Shown here piece by piece: positions 8,681 through 19,339 of a stretch of DNA of 64,000 nt (position 1 is its first letter; the number at the start of each line of letters is the position of its first letter). This DNA comes from Symbiodinium natans (lineage: Eukaryota > Sar > Dinophyceae > Suessiales > Symbiodiniaceae). The position numbers were made by a program, and so were the translations under genes. The stretch lies in the NCBI GenBank assembly GCA_905221605.1, contig CAJNDS010000320.1, positions 62,001 through 126,000 of the forward strand. Reading direction: 5' to 3'. Under the pieces are notes generated by a model. That model saw only the letters and a program-made list of their open reading frames with translations. It ran no database searches and had not been told where the DNA came from.

Positions 8681-9182
8681 GGCGCAACAATGGGCTCTAG
8701 AGGAGCATTTGAGTATTCGACGCCTAATTGCTGAACAGGAAGGTTGCGTTTTGGACGAGTTCCATGAATCGGCCAATGAGTCGAATGGAGAAAAAGGATC
8801 AGAGACTAGAGAATGGCTGGTTAAAGCAAAAAGAACAGAGGAACAGCTCTCGAAGTTTTTGGTCAAAGCAGCTCAAGTTCAGCAAATGGTGCAAGAAAAT
8901 ATAGCGCTTGAGGCAGCAGAGGAGGTTGAGCTCCTGCAAACAAAAACAATTCCTACACAAGAAGCCACGCAAGAGCTGGAAAAGTGGAGGGAATCATTGT
9001 CGGACGAGGTGACGTCTTTGGTTAAAGAGTTGGAGGTGGTGGAACCAACAACTCAAGAAAAGCTGGACAAATTGGCGGAAGAACCTAATGCCCCCCGTAA
9101 AGCGCCCACACACGCCCTTACACCCAAAGTTTTGAATTGGTACTTAATGAAATTCCAATTGATTATTTTCATTAAAACTTAA
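8619..9182 (+). pseudogene. Start of copia reverse transcriptase region, truncated
   Basis: 187 aa in a third frame, continuing the element. The segment containing LLQTKTIPTQEATQELEKW and SLVKELEVVEPTTQEKL matches the helical lead-in just before the reverse transcriptase of dinoflagellate copia elements. The sequence breaks off near 9090-9130, where the polymerase domain should begin. The rest of the frame (to 9182) is AT-rich and not family-like. No YxDD box, RNase H or LTR follows, so the element is dead at this end. Confidence 0.6.
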
Positions 9183-9240
9183 TTACATTAAAGAAGACCC
9201 CAAACAGTCAAAGGCGTGTCCAAGAAACAGTGGAGACGAC

Positions 9241-9469
9241 GGGAGACAAAGGGAGACGAAGGGGACAAAGGGAGACAAAGGGAGGCGAGGAGCACAGACA
9301 GCAACCCGGCAAAGCCACCCAACATGAAGGGAGACAAAGGAAGACAAAGGGAGACAAAGGGAGACAAAGGGAGACAAAGGGAGACAAAGGGAGACAAAAG
9401 GAGACAAAGGGAGATAAAAGGAGACAAAGGGAGACAGAGGGAGACAAAAGGAGACAAAGGGAGACAAGG
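9241..9469. repeat. GGGAGACAAA minisatellite
   Basis: 10-bp units GGGAGACAAA with variants, in two runs (9241-9290 and 9329-9469) separated by a short unique piece. Long ORFs on both strands here are products of the repeat. Confidence 0.9.
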
Positions 9470-9479
9470 AGCCCCGGAA

Positions 9480-10530
9480 CCCGGCAACAGTCGACAGTCT
9501 GACAATCATTAAATGAATTTAGAACCGCAACAGTCAACTGTTTGGGGAATTAAGGTGTAATTAATATATGTAATTGCATTTACTAAATGATAGTCAAACA
9601 TAATTTATTCAATATTTGATTAATATTCAATAAATATTTAACTGATATTGTTTAATTACTCTTCCATCATAATTTAATGTATATTTGGTTGATATTGAAG
9701 TCAGATTCAATTTTGATTTACTTAGCATCGAATTACATTTTAAGTGCTTACTTGATAATTCATTCATTTTGACTACAAAACTTATGCTTTGATTAAAACT
9801 TAAGTAACGCTTAATTAATATCTAAGTAATATTTCATGAATATTAAGTACTTAAGCAAAATTGAACTAATATCTAAATAAATGTATCGACGAAAAATAAT
9901 AATAGAAGAATATTAAATATATTTTTATGAACATGTCATTACAATTTATTTTATGAATTCATAGCTAATTGTAGTTTCATCAACATTTGATTCTAATTTA
10001 CATTTAGAGAGTGTCTTTTGAATTCTTTTATTTCTTCAATTATCAATCTCTTTTTCATTTAATTTTCATATAATTATAATTTCAAGTAATTTCAATATTT
10101 AACCATAATCTATTTAATATTTACTTTAAATTTAATCAACAGGTAACCCCGGTGTATTTTATCATTATTGTGTATATTTCGGTATTGCAATATCTCAAGA
10201 CTATTTTCGCGTCAATTTAAGTATTCGTTCCATCACATTAGTATAAATGTCAATTATTCATTAAACGTTAATTACATATTAATTGTACACTAATCAAATA
10301 CTACTTCTTGATGAAATTGTAATCAAACCATGAGGAAGCATCACTTGAATTATGATTAAATAATGATTGAATTCTAAATATTCATTAGCTTGATATTGTA
10401 TCAGGAGGAATGAATTCCAGGCCAACAAGAAATATAACAGCCAGTAAAGATAGTAGAAGGATAATGAGAGCAGACGAATCACCAAGAACTTTTAAAGAAG
10501 CCAAATGAATCTGATCTAACCAAATGAGTT
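9480..10530. other. AT-rich island without genes
   Basis: About 1 kb of strongly AT-rich sequence with recurring TTAATAT, TATTTAA and TTAAGTA words, in sharp contrast to the neighbouring DNA. No ORF of interest. It does not translate to recognisable mitochondrial cox or cob proteins. It is probably a degenerate AT satellite. Confidence 0.6.
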
Positions 10531-10734
10531 TTATTTCCCGCAGGTTCGCATTTCTCACAAGCAACGCCGCCACAGCCAGGTGCGGCAGCATTACATCGGA
10601 AGCATGAAGAGCTGAAGTGACATGCACTGCTCACACCAGCTTGAGGATTGGGCTGGAGAATGGCAACGCCGTTTGAGATCAGTCCTTCATTGCGAGTCAA
10701 GCGACCAAGCGACTCGACTTAGCAGACCCAAGCT

Positions 10735-11220
10735 GTGCTGTCTTACAAGGCGGGAATCCTTACCGCGGACGCTGATGGAATCTTTCTGGCTGCACCCAAC
10801 CCCTTTGAGTCACCTCCGGCAACTCCAGCTCAAGCACAAGCTTCGCCGGGAACTTCGCCGGCGGGAAGTCAGGCAGGAGTACCTTTGCCTGCAGCCAGCG
10901 GCGGAGGAGCCGAGAGGGTTTCCAGGCCATCGTGTTGGAGATGCTACGTCAGCAGAACCAGTCTACACTGGAGCTCTTGCGCAGCAAGGACAGGCTACTC
11001 AACAGAACCAGCAGTTAATAGCTGCCCTCATGAGACGCATGGACTTAGAGGAGAAACGCCGGAACGAGGCAGACGAGAAGGCCGGCTGAGACCGCCAAGT
11101 TGGTTGCTGAAGCTGCAGCTAAAGCCAAGACTGTGAAAACACAGCAGCAGCGCGCTGAACCCTCTTTTTCTCACGACTTGAGCCAAAGTCATAAGCCGGA
11201 GGCTTCGTCAGTGAAACTCT
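10735..11220 (+). pseudogene. Frameshifted copia gag relic
   Basis: The reading passes through several frames. It starts with a Pro/Ala-rich stretch (NPFESPPATPAQAQASPG, from about 10800), then a helical piece FQAIVLEMLRQQNQSTLELL (about 10920-10980). A third frame has QQNQQLIAALMRRMDLEEKR (about 11003-11062), then an Ala/Lys-rich tail. These are the helical features of a dinoflagellate copia gag, interrupted by at least three indels. Not functional. Confidence 0.5.
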
Positions 11221-11779
11221 TTACACACAGGTGAAAACTCTGCTCTGCCACGTGTTCTCCACAACCACAAAACAAACTCAAACGTCAGTGGGAGTTCTCG
11301 GGACCTACCCAACTACACCTAAAGCAAGCAAAAACATGCACAGTCGCTCCTACAGCTACAAGACACACATCCCTACAACTCAAGCACTTCAAAGGGCTTT
11401 CCCACTCGAAAAGCAGCACTCCCGTCGAGCCTCCAAGGCACAACTACGGAGTTCCCGTGAGCAGAGCTTAGTCAGCATGTCAGATTATAATGATAAAAAC
11501 CTGAGACGGACGTGGTACCAACTCCGGCCAGAGGCTAGACCTACTCTTCCTACGGCTCCTCCACTTACTGCAACACCCTAGGGCTGGCCAGTAGGCTCTC
11601 AGGGGCTGTCGAGGCAGCTCACCCTAATGTAGAACCGGGACGCCCATGGTCAGGGCAGGAACTGTGAAGAATGTGAGGTTTTCCAGATGTATCCACGCCG
11701 ACTGGCAAGGAAATAAACCCGTGCAGCGCTTTTAGTTTCTCCAAGCACCCTGGTAGCTGCAACCTTTGTGCTGGAGCTT
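11221..11779. other. Region without recognised gene
   Basis: One 116-aa plus-strand ORF (11231-11581) is Thr/Ser/Lys-rich with no family features and may be chance. Nothing else is supported. Confidence 0.3.
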
Positions 11780-11861
11780 TAAAAGATATATAAGTAAGGG
11801 GGGACTTATGGTAACTTATTCCAAAAGCCACTAAAATGTCACTACAGTCTCTTTTGTAGTA

Positions 11862-12016
11862 GACGTCACTACAACGTCACTACAACGTCACTACAACGTC
11901 ACTACAACGTCACTACAACGTCACTACAACGTCACTACAACGTCACTGCAACGTCACTACAACGTCACTACAACGTCACTACAACGTCACTACAACGTCA
12001 CTACAACGTCACTACA
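11862..12016. repeat. ACGTCACTACA tandem array, copy A
   Basis: About 14 uninterrupted 11-bp units with one or two substitutions. The same unit recurs at 12869-13056 and, inverted, at 24728-24828. Confidence 0.95.
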
Positions 12017-12032
12017 GCCCCTTTTAGCAGCA

Positions 12033-12243
12033 CCGCGTTGTGACCGCGTTGTGACCGCGTTGTGACCGCGTTGTGACCGCGTTGTGACCGCGTTGTGACC
12101 GCGTTGCGACCTCGTTGCGACCGCGTTGTGACCGCGTTGTGACCGCGTTGTGACCGCGTTGTGACCGCGTTGTGACCGCGTTGTGACCGAGTTGTGACCG
12201 CGTTGTGACCGCGTTGTGACCGCGTTGTGACCGCGTTGTGACC
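12033..12243. repeat. CCGCGTTGTGA tandem array
   Basis: About 19 units of 11 bp with few variants. The reverse complement array lies at 24575-24713. The Ser/Gln/Arg/Gly/His/Asn ORFs on the minus strand here are repeat artefacts. Confidence 0.95.
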
Positions 12244-12600
12244 GCAAGGTGTTGTCAAAATGGAGCGAAAAAGAATTTCGTTTGTTTCAATAATGAGTCA
12301 AATATGAGCCAACAATAATTCAATAATGACTCAATCATGTCGCAATAATGACTCAATATTGTTGCAATCTTTGCTCGAAGCAGAAGTTGAGCAGTAGCAG
12401 CAACAGCAGCAGCAGTAGAAGTAGCAGGCAGACTTCGAAGAGACTCCAAAAAGACTGCAGTCTTCACCGTAAAAGATTCCATAAAGACTGAGTCTCTCAC
12501 CGAGTCTCTGCAGCGACTGCTGCTTGTGCATTATACTGCAGTTTGCAGCGCTTTTACGATTCGCCACTGTTCTTCGTGACGCTGCAACAATGCTGATCAG

Positions 12601-12790
12601 CGGGGCGGTGGCAGAACAGACTGCAGAGTGGGCAGGCTGGCAGGGCAGCAGTGGGCAGCAGCAGGGCGGGGGTGGCAGAGCAGCAGCAGTGGCAGAGAGC
12701 AGGCAGTGGCAGGGCAGCAGGGCGGAGTGGCAGAGCAGCAGTGGCAGCCACAAGGTCGCCACAGGGTCGCCACTGGGTCGCCACTATGAT
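12601..12790. repeat. GGCAG/CAGCAG-rich degenerate repeat
   Basis: Irregular repetition of GGCAGAGCAGCAGTGGCAG-like words, ending in GGGTCGCCAC repeats. It separates composite repeat copies A and B. Confidence 0.7.
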
Positions 12791-12812
12791 TCCGCGGCTC
12801 GCTCGGTTTGAT

Positions 12813-13675
12813 TTATGGTAACTTATTCCAAAAGCCACTAAAATGTCACGACAGCCTCTTTTGTAGCAACATCACTACAACGTCACTACAACGTCACTAC
12901 AACGTCACTACAACGTCACTACAACGTCACTACAACGTCATTACAACGTCACTGCAACGTCACTACAACGTCACTACAACGTCACTACAACGTCACTACA
13001 ACGTCACTACAACGTCACTACAACGTCAGTACAACGTCACTACAACGTCACTACAATGCACAAAAAACTCGTTTGCTGCAGAAAAAATGCAAATTTTGTT
13101 CAAAAAGACACAAAAAGAATTTTGTTTAATTCAAGAATGGCTCAAGAATGACAAAATATGAGCCAACAATAACTCAACAATGTCGCAATCTTGCTCGAAG
13201 TAGAAGCAGTAGTAGCAGAAACAGCCGTTTGCAGCAGTAGAAGTGGTAGGCGGACTTCGAAGAGACTCCAAAAAGACTGCAGTCTTCACCGTAAAAGATT
13301 CCAAAAAGACTGAGTCTCTAACCGAGTCTCTGCAGTGAAGTGCTGCTTCTGCGTCATACTGCAGTTTGCAGCGTTTTTTACGACTGTTCTTCGCGATGCA
13401 GCTGTAACGGTCACTGCGCGTTACGGGTCACGACGGGTCACGACGGGTCACGACGGGTCACTACGGGTCACTACGGGTCACTCCGGGTCACTACGGGTCA
13501 CTACGGGTCACTACGGGTCACTACGGGTCAGTACGGGTCACTACGGGTCACTACGCGTCACTACGGGTCACTACGCGTCACTACGGGTCACTACGGGTCA
13601 CTACGGGTCACTACGGGTCACTGCGGTTCACTACGGGTCACTACTCACTACTACGGAGTCACTACGAGTCACTGC
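12813..13675 (+). mobile_element. Composite repeat, copy B
   Basis: Starts at TTATGGTAACTTATTCC, shared with copy A, followed by an ACGTCACTACA array (12869-13056). Next comes the conserved unique body (about 13120-13400). It ends in a 10-bp CTACGGGTCA array (13421-13670). Copy B lacks the CCGCGTTGTGA array of A and C but has the longest CTACGGGTCA array. Confidence 0.7.
13421..13670. repeat. CTACGGGTCA tandem array
   Basis: About 24 units of 10 bp with scattered substitutions. Shorter inverted runs (TGACCCGTAG) lie at 23836-23880 and 24150-24235. Confidence 0.95.
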
Positions 13676-14219
13676 GGGTCCGCTGTGCTACCTTTGGATG
13701 GATCGATTAGTTGCAGATCGCAATGGCCGAAGACGCTCGCAGCGTTCGTTGTGTGCACGTTCGAGGTGGACGTGAATCCATCACAGTCGATCTGCTTTGG
13801 TTTGTTGTCGAGCGTTCTTGGAAATCGTCGCGCGTGGGATTGTGTCGGTGCTGGCCATCAACTCCGCTGACACAATTGAAGCTTCGCATGGCAACAGGGA
13901 TTTGCAAATTGTAAACGTAGAAATTCTCGAGCATCTCTCGAAACGAGGCTGGAACACCCTCCCCGAATCACAACAAGTTCCGTTTATGCGGGCTCGGAGC
14001 GGTAGGTCACGGAATCGAAGGGGCTCTAAAGTGCTTGCAAACGGGGCGCGCGGCGGTTCGGGAGCAGTTTGAGGGCGCGTGGGAGAGCCTGCGAGCTGTT
14101 TGGAAGCAGTTTAAGGGCACACGCTGGGCCTGCGAGCTGCTAGCCCCCATGCCCCCCCCTTAAAGCACGTTTCAGCGCTCTTTGCAAGAACTTTGCTTTT
14201 ATTTCGAGCCCCGGGAAGC
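13676..14219. other. Unassigned sequence between repeats
   Basis: Several short overlapping ORFs on both strands, none recognised. Confidence 0.3.
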
Positions 14220-14348
14220 TTGTCATTCTTGTCTCCTGCCGCTGCCCTCTCGAGGGCTGGTCATTCTGTCACAGGTACTTGTGTGCTCTGGAGGACGTCT
14301 AAACAATGACAGGAATGACAAGAATGACAATCCAGCCCAAAAAAAAAA
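14220..14348. repeat. Small hairpin-forming repeat ending in an A run
   Basis: TTGTCATTCTTGTC (14220-14233) is the exact inverse of GACAAGAATGACAA (14317-14330). An inner pair GGGCTGG / CCAGCCC also faces inwards. The unit is followed by a run of nine or ten A. It could be a miniature inverted-repeat element. Confidence 0.45.
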
Positions 14349-14509
14349 TCAATTAATTTTTCCCGGCCTCTATTCCGGGCAGGGCGCCCGCTTCGTCGGC
14401 CTGAACCGAGGCCGGAATACCGGTTTCGGGGTCGGAATTCCGACCTTGCTCCTTTCGGAGCCCCCCCCGGTTTCTATCCCGAGCGGCGCCCGGTTTGATC
14501 CGAAGCATG

Positions 14510-14750
14510 TCACTTGCAAACATGGCCACACCGACTGCACGTCGCAAGGTTGACGAATGAAACCCAGAGCCCGCACAGCTGCGAGCACGGATTCTCCATT
14601 CACGAATCAGCCAAAAAAATCATGCTAACAAGTAAGACAAGTTGAACGGCAGAGCTGGACAACACTTGCACAAAATTACTGTCATGCTTGAAGCGTTTTT
14701 CACATCATGCTGGCAGGTGAGTACTGGCTGAGCAAAGCAATTCAAGCGCC
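14510..14750 (+). repeat. Inner arm of large inverted repeat, left
   Basis: About 240 bp whose reverse complement is at 23241-23472 with roughly 80% identity by eye. Shared blocks include GAAACCCAGAGCCCGCACAG and ATCATGCTAACAAGTAAGAC. It lies inside the outer arms A and C in mirror order. Confidence 0.75.
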
Positions 14751-16119
14751 CCTTCCCCCAGATTTCTTCAAACGGATTGATCGCGTCTGTACACTTAAGC
14801 ACGACTAAGAGCGCCTCTGTGAAACTGATTTTGACCAGCACTGGCATCTGTGTTGCTGGTCCTGTACCCGTTGCACGCCCCGCTTGACTTGAAAACTTGA
14901 ACGCCGTAGCCTGCTCAAGGAATGTGAGCGTTGAACTGCTGTCTGCTAATCCTGGAAGTCAAGCAAAGCCGCCAGTGATGCTGCTGCTACCTCAGCCGAG
15001 AAGCTCACACAACAAGGACGGATGCAACTTCGCAGCGCTCAAACTCCGGCGCTGCTGAGGCACACGCATGCAACTTATACGTCGTCCGCTTGTGGCAGCA
15101 CGAACCCGTAGCAATCTGCCCTGCGAGCGGGGCGACGGCAAAACCCCCAAGCTGAAAAGGCGTCGAAACCAAGCGCTGGGCTCAGTTGTGTCTCGCAGTC
15201 TTGCTGACATCGTGTCTTCCTTCACCCAGTCCTTGTCCTGCGAAGTCACGCTGAGACAGCGGCACAGGGAGGGCTAGGTGGGAGAGCGGGATTGATCTGA
15301 AAAGCTCTCCTCCCGGCTGTATATGTCAATTTTGAACGAAGGAATGGAGAGCTCCGCCTTGTTCTTTATTCCCTGAAGCAACCAGTGAACTCAGATACCA
15401 TGTGCGCTCAATGACAAAGGCGAAGGCAACCCGTTTCTGAGCGCATGGCTTCCTTCAGGTCATCCACCTGACGACGTCCACCAAAAGTGTGGAGAACCGC
15501 TCATAAACTCATAAGAACCGCACTGAGGCAATCGAGTGGAGCTAAGGTCGCGGCGTTGGCCAAGGCTCCTTTCACTTGGAACGCATTGACTGGCTCAAAC
15601 TCCTTGCCATCCTCGAACTTCAAAGGTGCTGCTTGCAATTGTCACAATTCATGTGTGGGTTCTTGTCAACGTTCCGAAAAAATCAGCTCCGCAGTTCTGC
15701 CTTCGAGAATGCGCTGCTTTAAAACATGGACATGATATGAATGCATCGGAATCCTCCTTGCGCCTCAGCTTTTCTGTGATCGTCCCATCCTGCGAGTCGA
15801 GTGGGTCAAAACTGCGGCAAACATGAACTGACGGCAAACTTGCAGAAACACTCCCAGCAAAGAACAGCCAAAAACTGCCAGCCTCCCGCCCCTCCCCTCT
15901 CCCACGATCAGACGTGTGCCACTATGGGCATGCCGCATGCTTCGCCCCTGTCGACGAGCGTCCGAGACACACTGGAGCACAGATCCCAACAGGTGCCCCA
16001 ACCCTGCGTTCAGCTGAATGCTACTGATGCTCTCGGTCAGCCTTGCGCTCCAATTACCGGCACTTGCTCTCACACAGCAGAGTCCTTGCGGATCAGCTCC
16101 CGCACCCAGACAGATGACC
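14751..16119. other. Region without recognised gene
   Basis: Low-scoring ORFs on both strands only. A plus-strand ORF of 235 aa (15801-16508) overlaps the kinase-like gene antisense and has no family features. A partial spliced-leader-like string is at 14904-14919. Confidence 0.3.
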
Positions 16120-17313
16120 TCAACGAGCCTCGCAGAACGCCAATGGTTGGTATCTCTCCGCCCTGTGCAACATGGACGCTTCCAAGAGCATTGGGCATGA
16201 CAAGGTTTGTAGTGAGTATGCAATATGCTTGCGAAAGAAAGCATTGTCGAAACATGTCGAACATGGCAAGCCTGCGCGAGGCCGTCTCTCTTGCAAGCTC
16301 CGCAGCCGATCTGGACGAAGGGGCCCCACACGTTGAAGTACATGGCTCGCAAACTCGTAATCTGGCGATGTCTCGATCAGGATCTCCTGCGCTCGCTCAG
16401 CCACCTGGTCCAGCCCGGGGTGCGCCGAGAACGAATGGACAAGCTCGGACAGCGACTTCGCCGTGGCATTTGCGCCAAGATCACTTAGGCGATTCATACC
16501 AGCAATGAGCGTGTCAGCGAGCTGTCTGAAAAACATGTCGCCACCAGTTCGCCCTCCGAAGTCCAGCCATGCGAAAGTTTTTTCGCCGTATTGGTCGAGT
16601 TGCCACACGATATTTCCCATATGGCAATCGAACCACAAGCCCATGCGGGCCATAATTGCTATGTCGCTGAGGAAGCCCCAGATGAACAGGACTGTCTCTG
16701 CACGCGTTAGATATGTAATCTCCAGAGGGGTGAACTCTTGAAAGACCGACACTCGGATGCGAAGAACGCCTGCAAGCTGCGTTCTCTCTTGGCGCTTCCA
16801 CACCTCCAGACTGCTAGAATGCGGCACGCAGAGCTCACACTCTGCTGCGACAGGAACTACCATGAACATCAATTTTGTCAAGCTGGCGCTCTGCCGAAAC
16901 AACACTTCAGATTTGATTTCAATGTCTTTTGTAAACCTGCGCATGGCTCGTGGGATAGCTTGAAGGCCGTAGCGGAGGCTGGCATACACCCACTCCTCCT
17001 CAAGTGACAATGCTTTCTGAAAGGTCTGCAGAAGGCTCTGCAAGCTTTGCGACTGGTAAAAATACTCTTCTCCTGCCGGCCACTCTTTTGGGCTGATTGG
17101 AGCCATGCGAAGCGCCAGGGGCATCCCGTGAGCACACTCCCAAAACGCCACGTAAGCTGTCCCACCGGCAGCAGCTTTCGATGCTTGATTGTACTGGAAG
17201 CAAGTTTCCGTCCAGGGCTCCAATGCTTGGCATGAACCCTCAGGGCAGACCGCAACCTCGCCAAACGTCCCAACAAGCACTGAAGTAATAGAGATGTACG
17301 CAGTCAAAGCCAT
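16120..17313 (-). CDS. Kinase-fold protein with possible signal peptide
   Basis: 397 aa, Met at 17313. The N-terminus (MALTAYISITSVLVGTFGEV) could be a signal peptide or anchor. A strand pair GTAYVAFWEC and MPLALRM (51-70) resembles a kinase N-lobe with Arg in place of the usual Lys. The C-lobe carries WFDCHMGNIVW (227-237), matching the D-x-H-x-G-N catalytic loop of aminoglycoside-phosphotransferase-like kinases, and WLDFGGRT (249-256), a DFG metal site. Helices follow to the end. ATP-dependent phosphotransfer is the inferred role; the substrate is unknown. It lies downstream on the same strand as the ATPase and nuclease pieces, inside the large inverted repeat. The C-terminal motif RYQPLAFCEA recurs in another ORF near 17690, suggesting local duplication. 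Confidence 0.5.
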   Translation of the reverse strand: MALTAYISITSVLVGTFGEVAVCPEGSCQALEPWTETCFQYNQASKAAAGGTAYVAFWECAHGMPLALRMAPISPKEWPAGEEYFYQSQSLQSLLQTFQKALSLEEEWVYASLRYGLQAIPRAMRRFTKDIEIKSEVLFRQSASLTKLMFMVVPVAAECELCVPHSSSLEVWKRQERTQLAGVLRIRVSVFQEFTPLEITYLTRAETVLFIWGFLSDIAIMARMGLWFDCHMGNIVWQLDQYGEKTFAWLDFGGRTGGDMFFRQLADTLIAGMNRLSDLGANATAKSLSELVHSFSAHPGLDQVAERAQEILIETSPDYEFASHVLQRVGPLRPDRLRSLQERRPRAGLPCSTCFDNAFFRKHIAYSLQTLSCPMLLEASMLHRAERYQPLAFCEAR

Positions 17314-18109
17314 CTTTCCGACGAGAGATAAAGATCAGCCACGCAAAAGCGATTGCGGAACAAGACTTGTTGCGTTGGCTGCATTGCCTTCAATGTTTTG
17401 CTGTGCATGACGTGCAAGTTAGACCTTGACTTGAACCAGAAGAAAGCCTGCCGATCCCAGGTAGCTCCTTCTCGCCAATCAACTCACACAGCGGCTACTT
17501 GACAAAGAAGCATGCACCGCGCGCAGCATATGTACTGCAGATTTCACAGTTGCAGCAGTGTAACATGCTGATCTAAAACCAAGCTTTTGACCGGCTGAGG
17601 CGGGCAAGATTCGAAATTTTGCATGGATATCACAACCACCGAACTATTCTCTGGAAAATTGATAACGTTGAGGTCGTGCCTGCAGAGCCTCGCAAAACGC
17701 GAGAGGTTGGTATTTCACCTGGAGCAATGGTCTCAAACCTTGCAACTCTTGTGCCTGCAGATCCGGCAGATGGGCCTCACAGGGTGCTAACAGACGCAAC
17801 GCAGCCGAGAATTGCAGATCAAACCAAAGAAAAGGAGTCCGAAGAGGCACACATCATGACATGTGCTTGTAGAAAACGGGCAGCCACACATACATCTGCA
17901 ACCATGCCCTTCTTAGGATACATGAGGCGCACGAAACTCTGCAAAGCGACAGACACATGGCACCTGACTGCAAAGAAGTCAGCGGAAGAAGCTGCCCCTC
18001 AATGCCATTTCTCATCCGCGTCAATCGTCTTGGAACAGAATCTCGCGGCACGGTGACCTGCAAGTGCCGACTGCGAACGACAATCGTCCGCCATCCACTA
18101 CCTCAATGC
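17314..18109. other. Region without recognised gene
   Basis: A 68-aa minus-strand ORF (17850-17644) repeats the YQPLAFCEA motif found at the end of the kinase-like gene, so this may be a duplicated fragment. A 145-aa plus-strand ORF (17619-18056) has no family features. Confidence 0.3.
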
Positions 18110-18761
18110 TCAGATCAACTGTTGTGTAAATGCTGATGGCACCCCAGCTCTGAGACGCTGGCTTCTGCACGGAAAGCAGTAGAGGACGTTGTCAAGCAGC
18201 TGTTCAGGACAGCAGCTGCATATGTACACGACGCGGTAGTCGTCTAAGCCTTGCGAATGTACATCATACTGTCCATCAATCAGGAATCTGTCCGCATGTT
18301 TCTGAACACTTTCGCCGCTGCCCTCGATGGCAATCTCGATGGCCAGACGCATGCCACTAACAAATACTACAAAGTCAACGGAAGGTGGCCTACCCTTGCG
18401 TCCCTTGCGAAGGGGATACTCTCGCAACACGGCATGAACATCCGAGAGAGCAAAACATTGCGTAGGCGTCAGCTTGGACATCTGCTTCATTCAGCAAGCC
18501 CGCAGGCTTGCCGCTGGGCACGAGACCCTTCATCAGCGTTTGCGACTGAAGCCCAATAAGGGCGTTGATGCAAAGCTCGTCTATATTCCAATCTTGCTGG
18601 CATGGCGTCCACAGTTGCCGAAGGTACTCAGCTTGCCAACTCGTGGAAAATGTAAATTTCAGATCGCCCTTTCCTGACCTCTTGTCTTGGTTTGGCAACT
18701 TGACAAGGGATTCGCCGCTCTCTTCAGGCAGCAACACGGTCCTGAGGTATCCGAACCGCAC
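18110..18761 (-). pseudogene. PD-(D/E)XK-like nuclease piece, Crinkler/CR type
   Basis: Two overlapping minus-strand frames. The upstream one (18761-18390) has a helical piece around LLNEADVQADAYAMF. The downstream one (18490-18110) carries PSVDFVVFVSGMRLAIEIAI, with D39 and E52 placed like the D...ExK core of restriction-endonuclease-fold domains. ESVQKHADRF follows, then DDYRVVYI. That order (E/Q helix, Asp, Glu, conserved H and RF) is what I recall of the nuclease domain of CR/Crinkler proteins. Lys of ExK is Ala here, and the frame break disrupts the domain, so it is probably inactive. The ATPase domain lies 5' on the same strand. Confidence 0.45.
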
Positions 18762-19339
18762 TGCATCCGGACAATGCGGTGGAAAGCGAGCGCTCCCAAC
18801 AGGAGAAGTTATGCCAAAGGTGTGTTAAGTTTGCGGTGCACCTGAGCACTGAACATTCTGTGATGCCAGCCTGCAGAATCGACAGCCTATCGAAATGCAT
18901 AATTCTTATCGACGTCTCGTAACCAGCCCCGTATCCACCACAGAGTGGAGAACTGGAACACCCCCCTAGAGAGAGACCGCTTCTTCGAACCGCACAACTC
19001 TATGAAGGCGAAAAGCCATGTAATTAAGGTCTACTTGTACACGTTGACCTTAATTTCGATAATATTCTTTGTTTAAGGGCTGATTTTAGCGGGGTTTTTT
19101 TCAATTAAGGGTCCTTCTGATTTTCAAAAATTTTTAAAGTCTCTGAGTTGGCTGTCTTCCTTCCTCCGCTTCTGTGAAAACGCATGCCTGCATGTGGAAC
19201 GCTTCATTGCTCTTGCTTGCTCGGTCAAAGAGAACCTCACCTTGAGCCAGAAGGGTCTTGGCGAGCTGTTGACGGTCGGAGCCTTCAATCCAACCTCCAT
19301 TGTTGCCATAGACGACACGGTTCGAAGAAGCGCCAATAT
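18762..19339 (-). pseudogene. Probable linker between the ATPase and nuclease pieces
   Basis: Frame-shifted coding-like sequence (about 19336-19130) continues past the ATPase ORF on the minus strand, with a Gln/Leu/Ala-rich helical look. The rest is AT-rich and may be intron or decay. No domain is recognised. Confidence 0.25.

Larger units (their letters stand above)
11780..12600 (+). mobile_element. Composite repeat, copy A (left arm of large inverted repeat)
   Basis: Layout: a terminal stretch with TAAGGGGGGACTTATGG and TTATTCCAAAAGCCACTAAA, an 11-bp ACGTCACTACA array, an 11-bp CCGCGTTGTGA array, then about 350 bp of unique sequence. The unique part includes repeated AATAATGACTCA words and GACTTCGAAGAGACTCCAAA. 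The same order is present in reverse complement at 24125-24915 and, without the CCGCGTTGTGA array, directly at 12813-13675. No transposase ORF is inside. Subterminal arrays of this kind are seen in non-autonomous DNA transposons. Confidence 0.7.

Noticed and set aside
9480-10530. AT-rich island as an organelle DNA transfer
   Set aside because: Short translations do not resemble cox or cob proteins or rRNA fragments, and the word repetition suggests a satellite.
11174-11184. CTTGAGCCAAA, 11 bases of the spliced leader on the minus strand
   Set aside because: Shorter match, mismatch at the next bases, and no minus-strand coding sequence to its left. CTTGAGCC is frequent in this window.
11862-12243. 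Regularly spaced short repeats resembling a CRISPR array
   Set aside because: Units are 11 bp, back to back with no unique spacers, and the genome is eukaryotic. These are minisatellites.
15801-16508. 235-aa plus-strand ORF
   Set aside because: Largely antisense to the kinase-like gene, with low-complexity composition and no family features.
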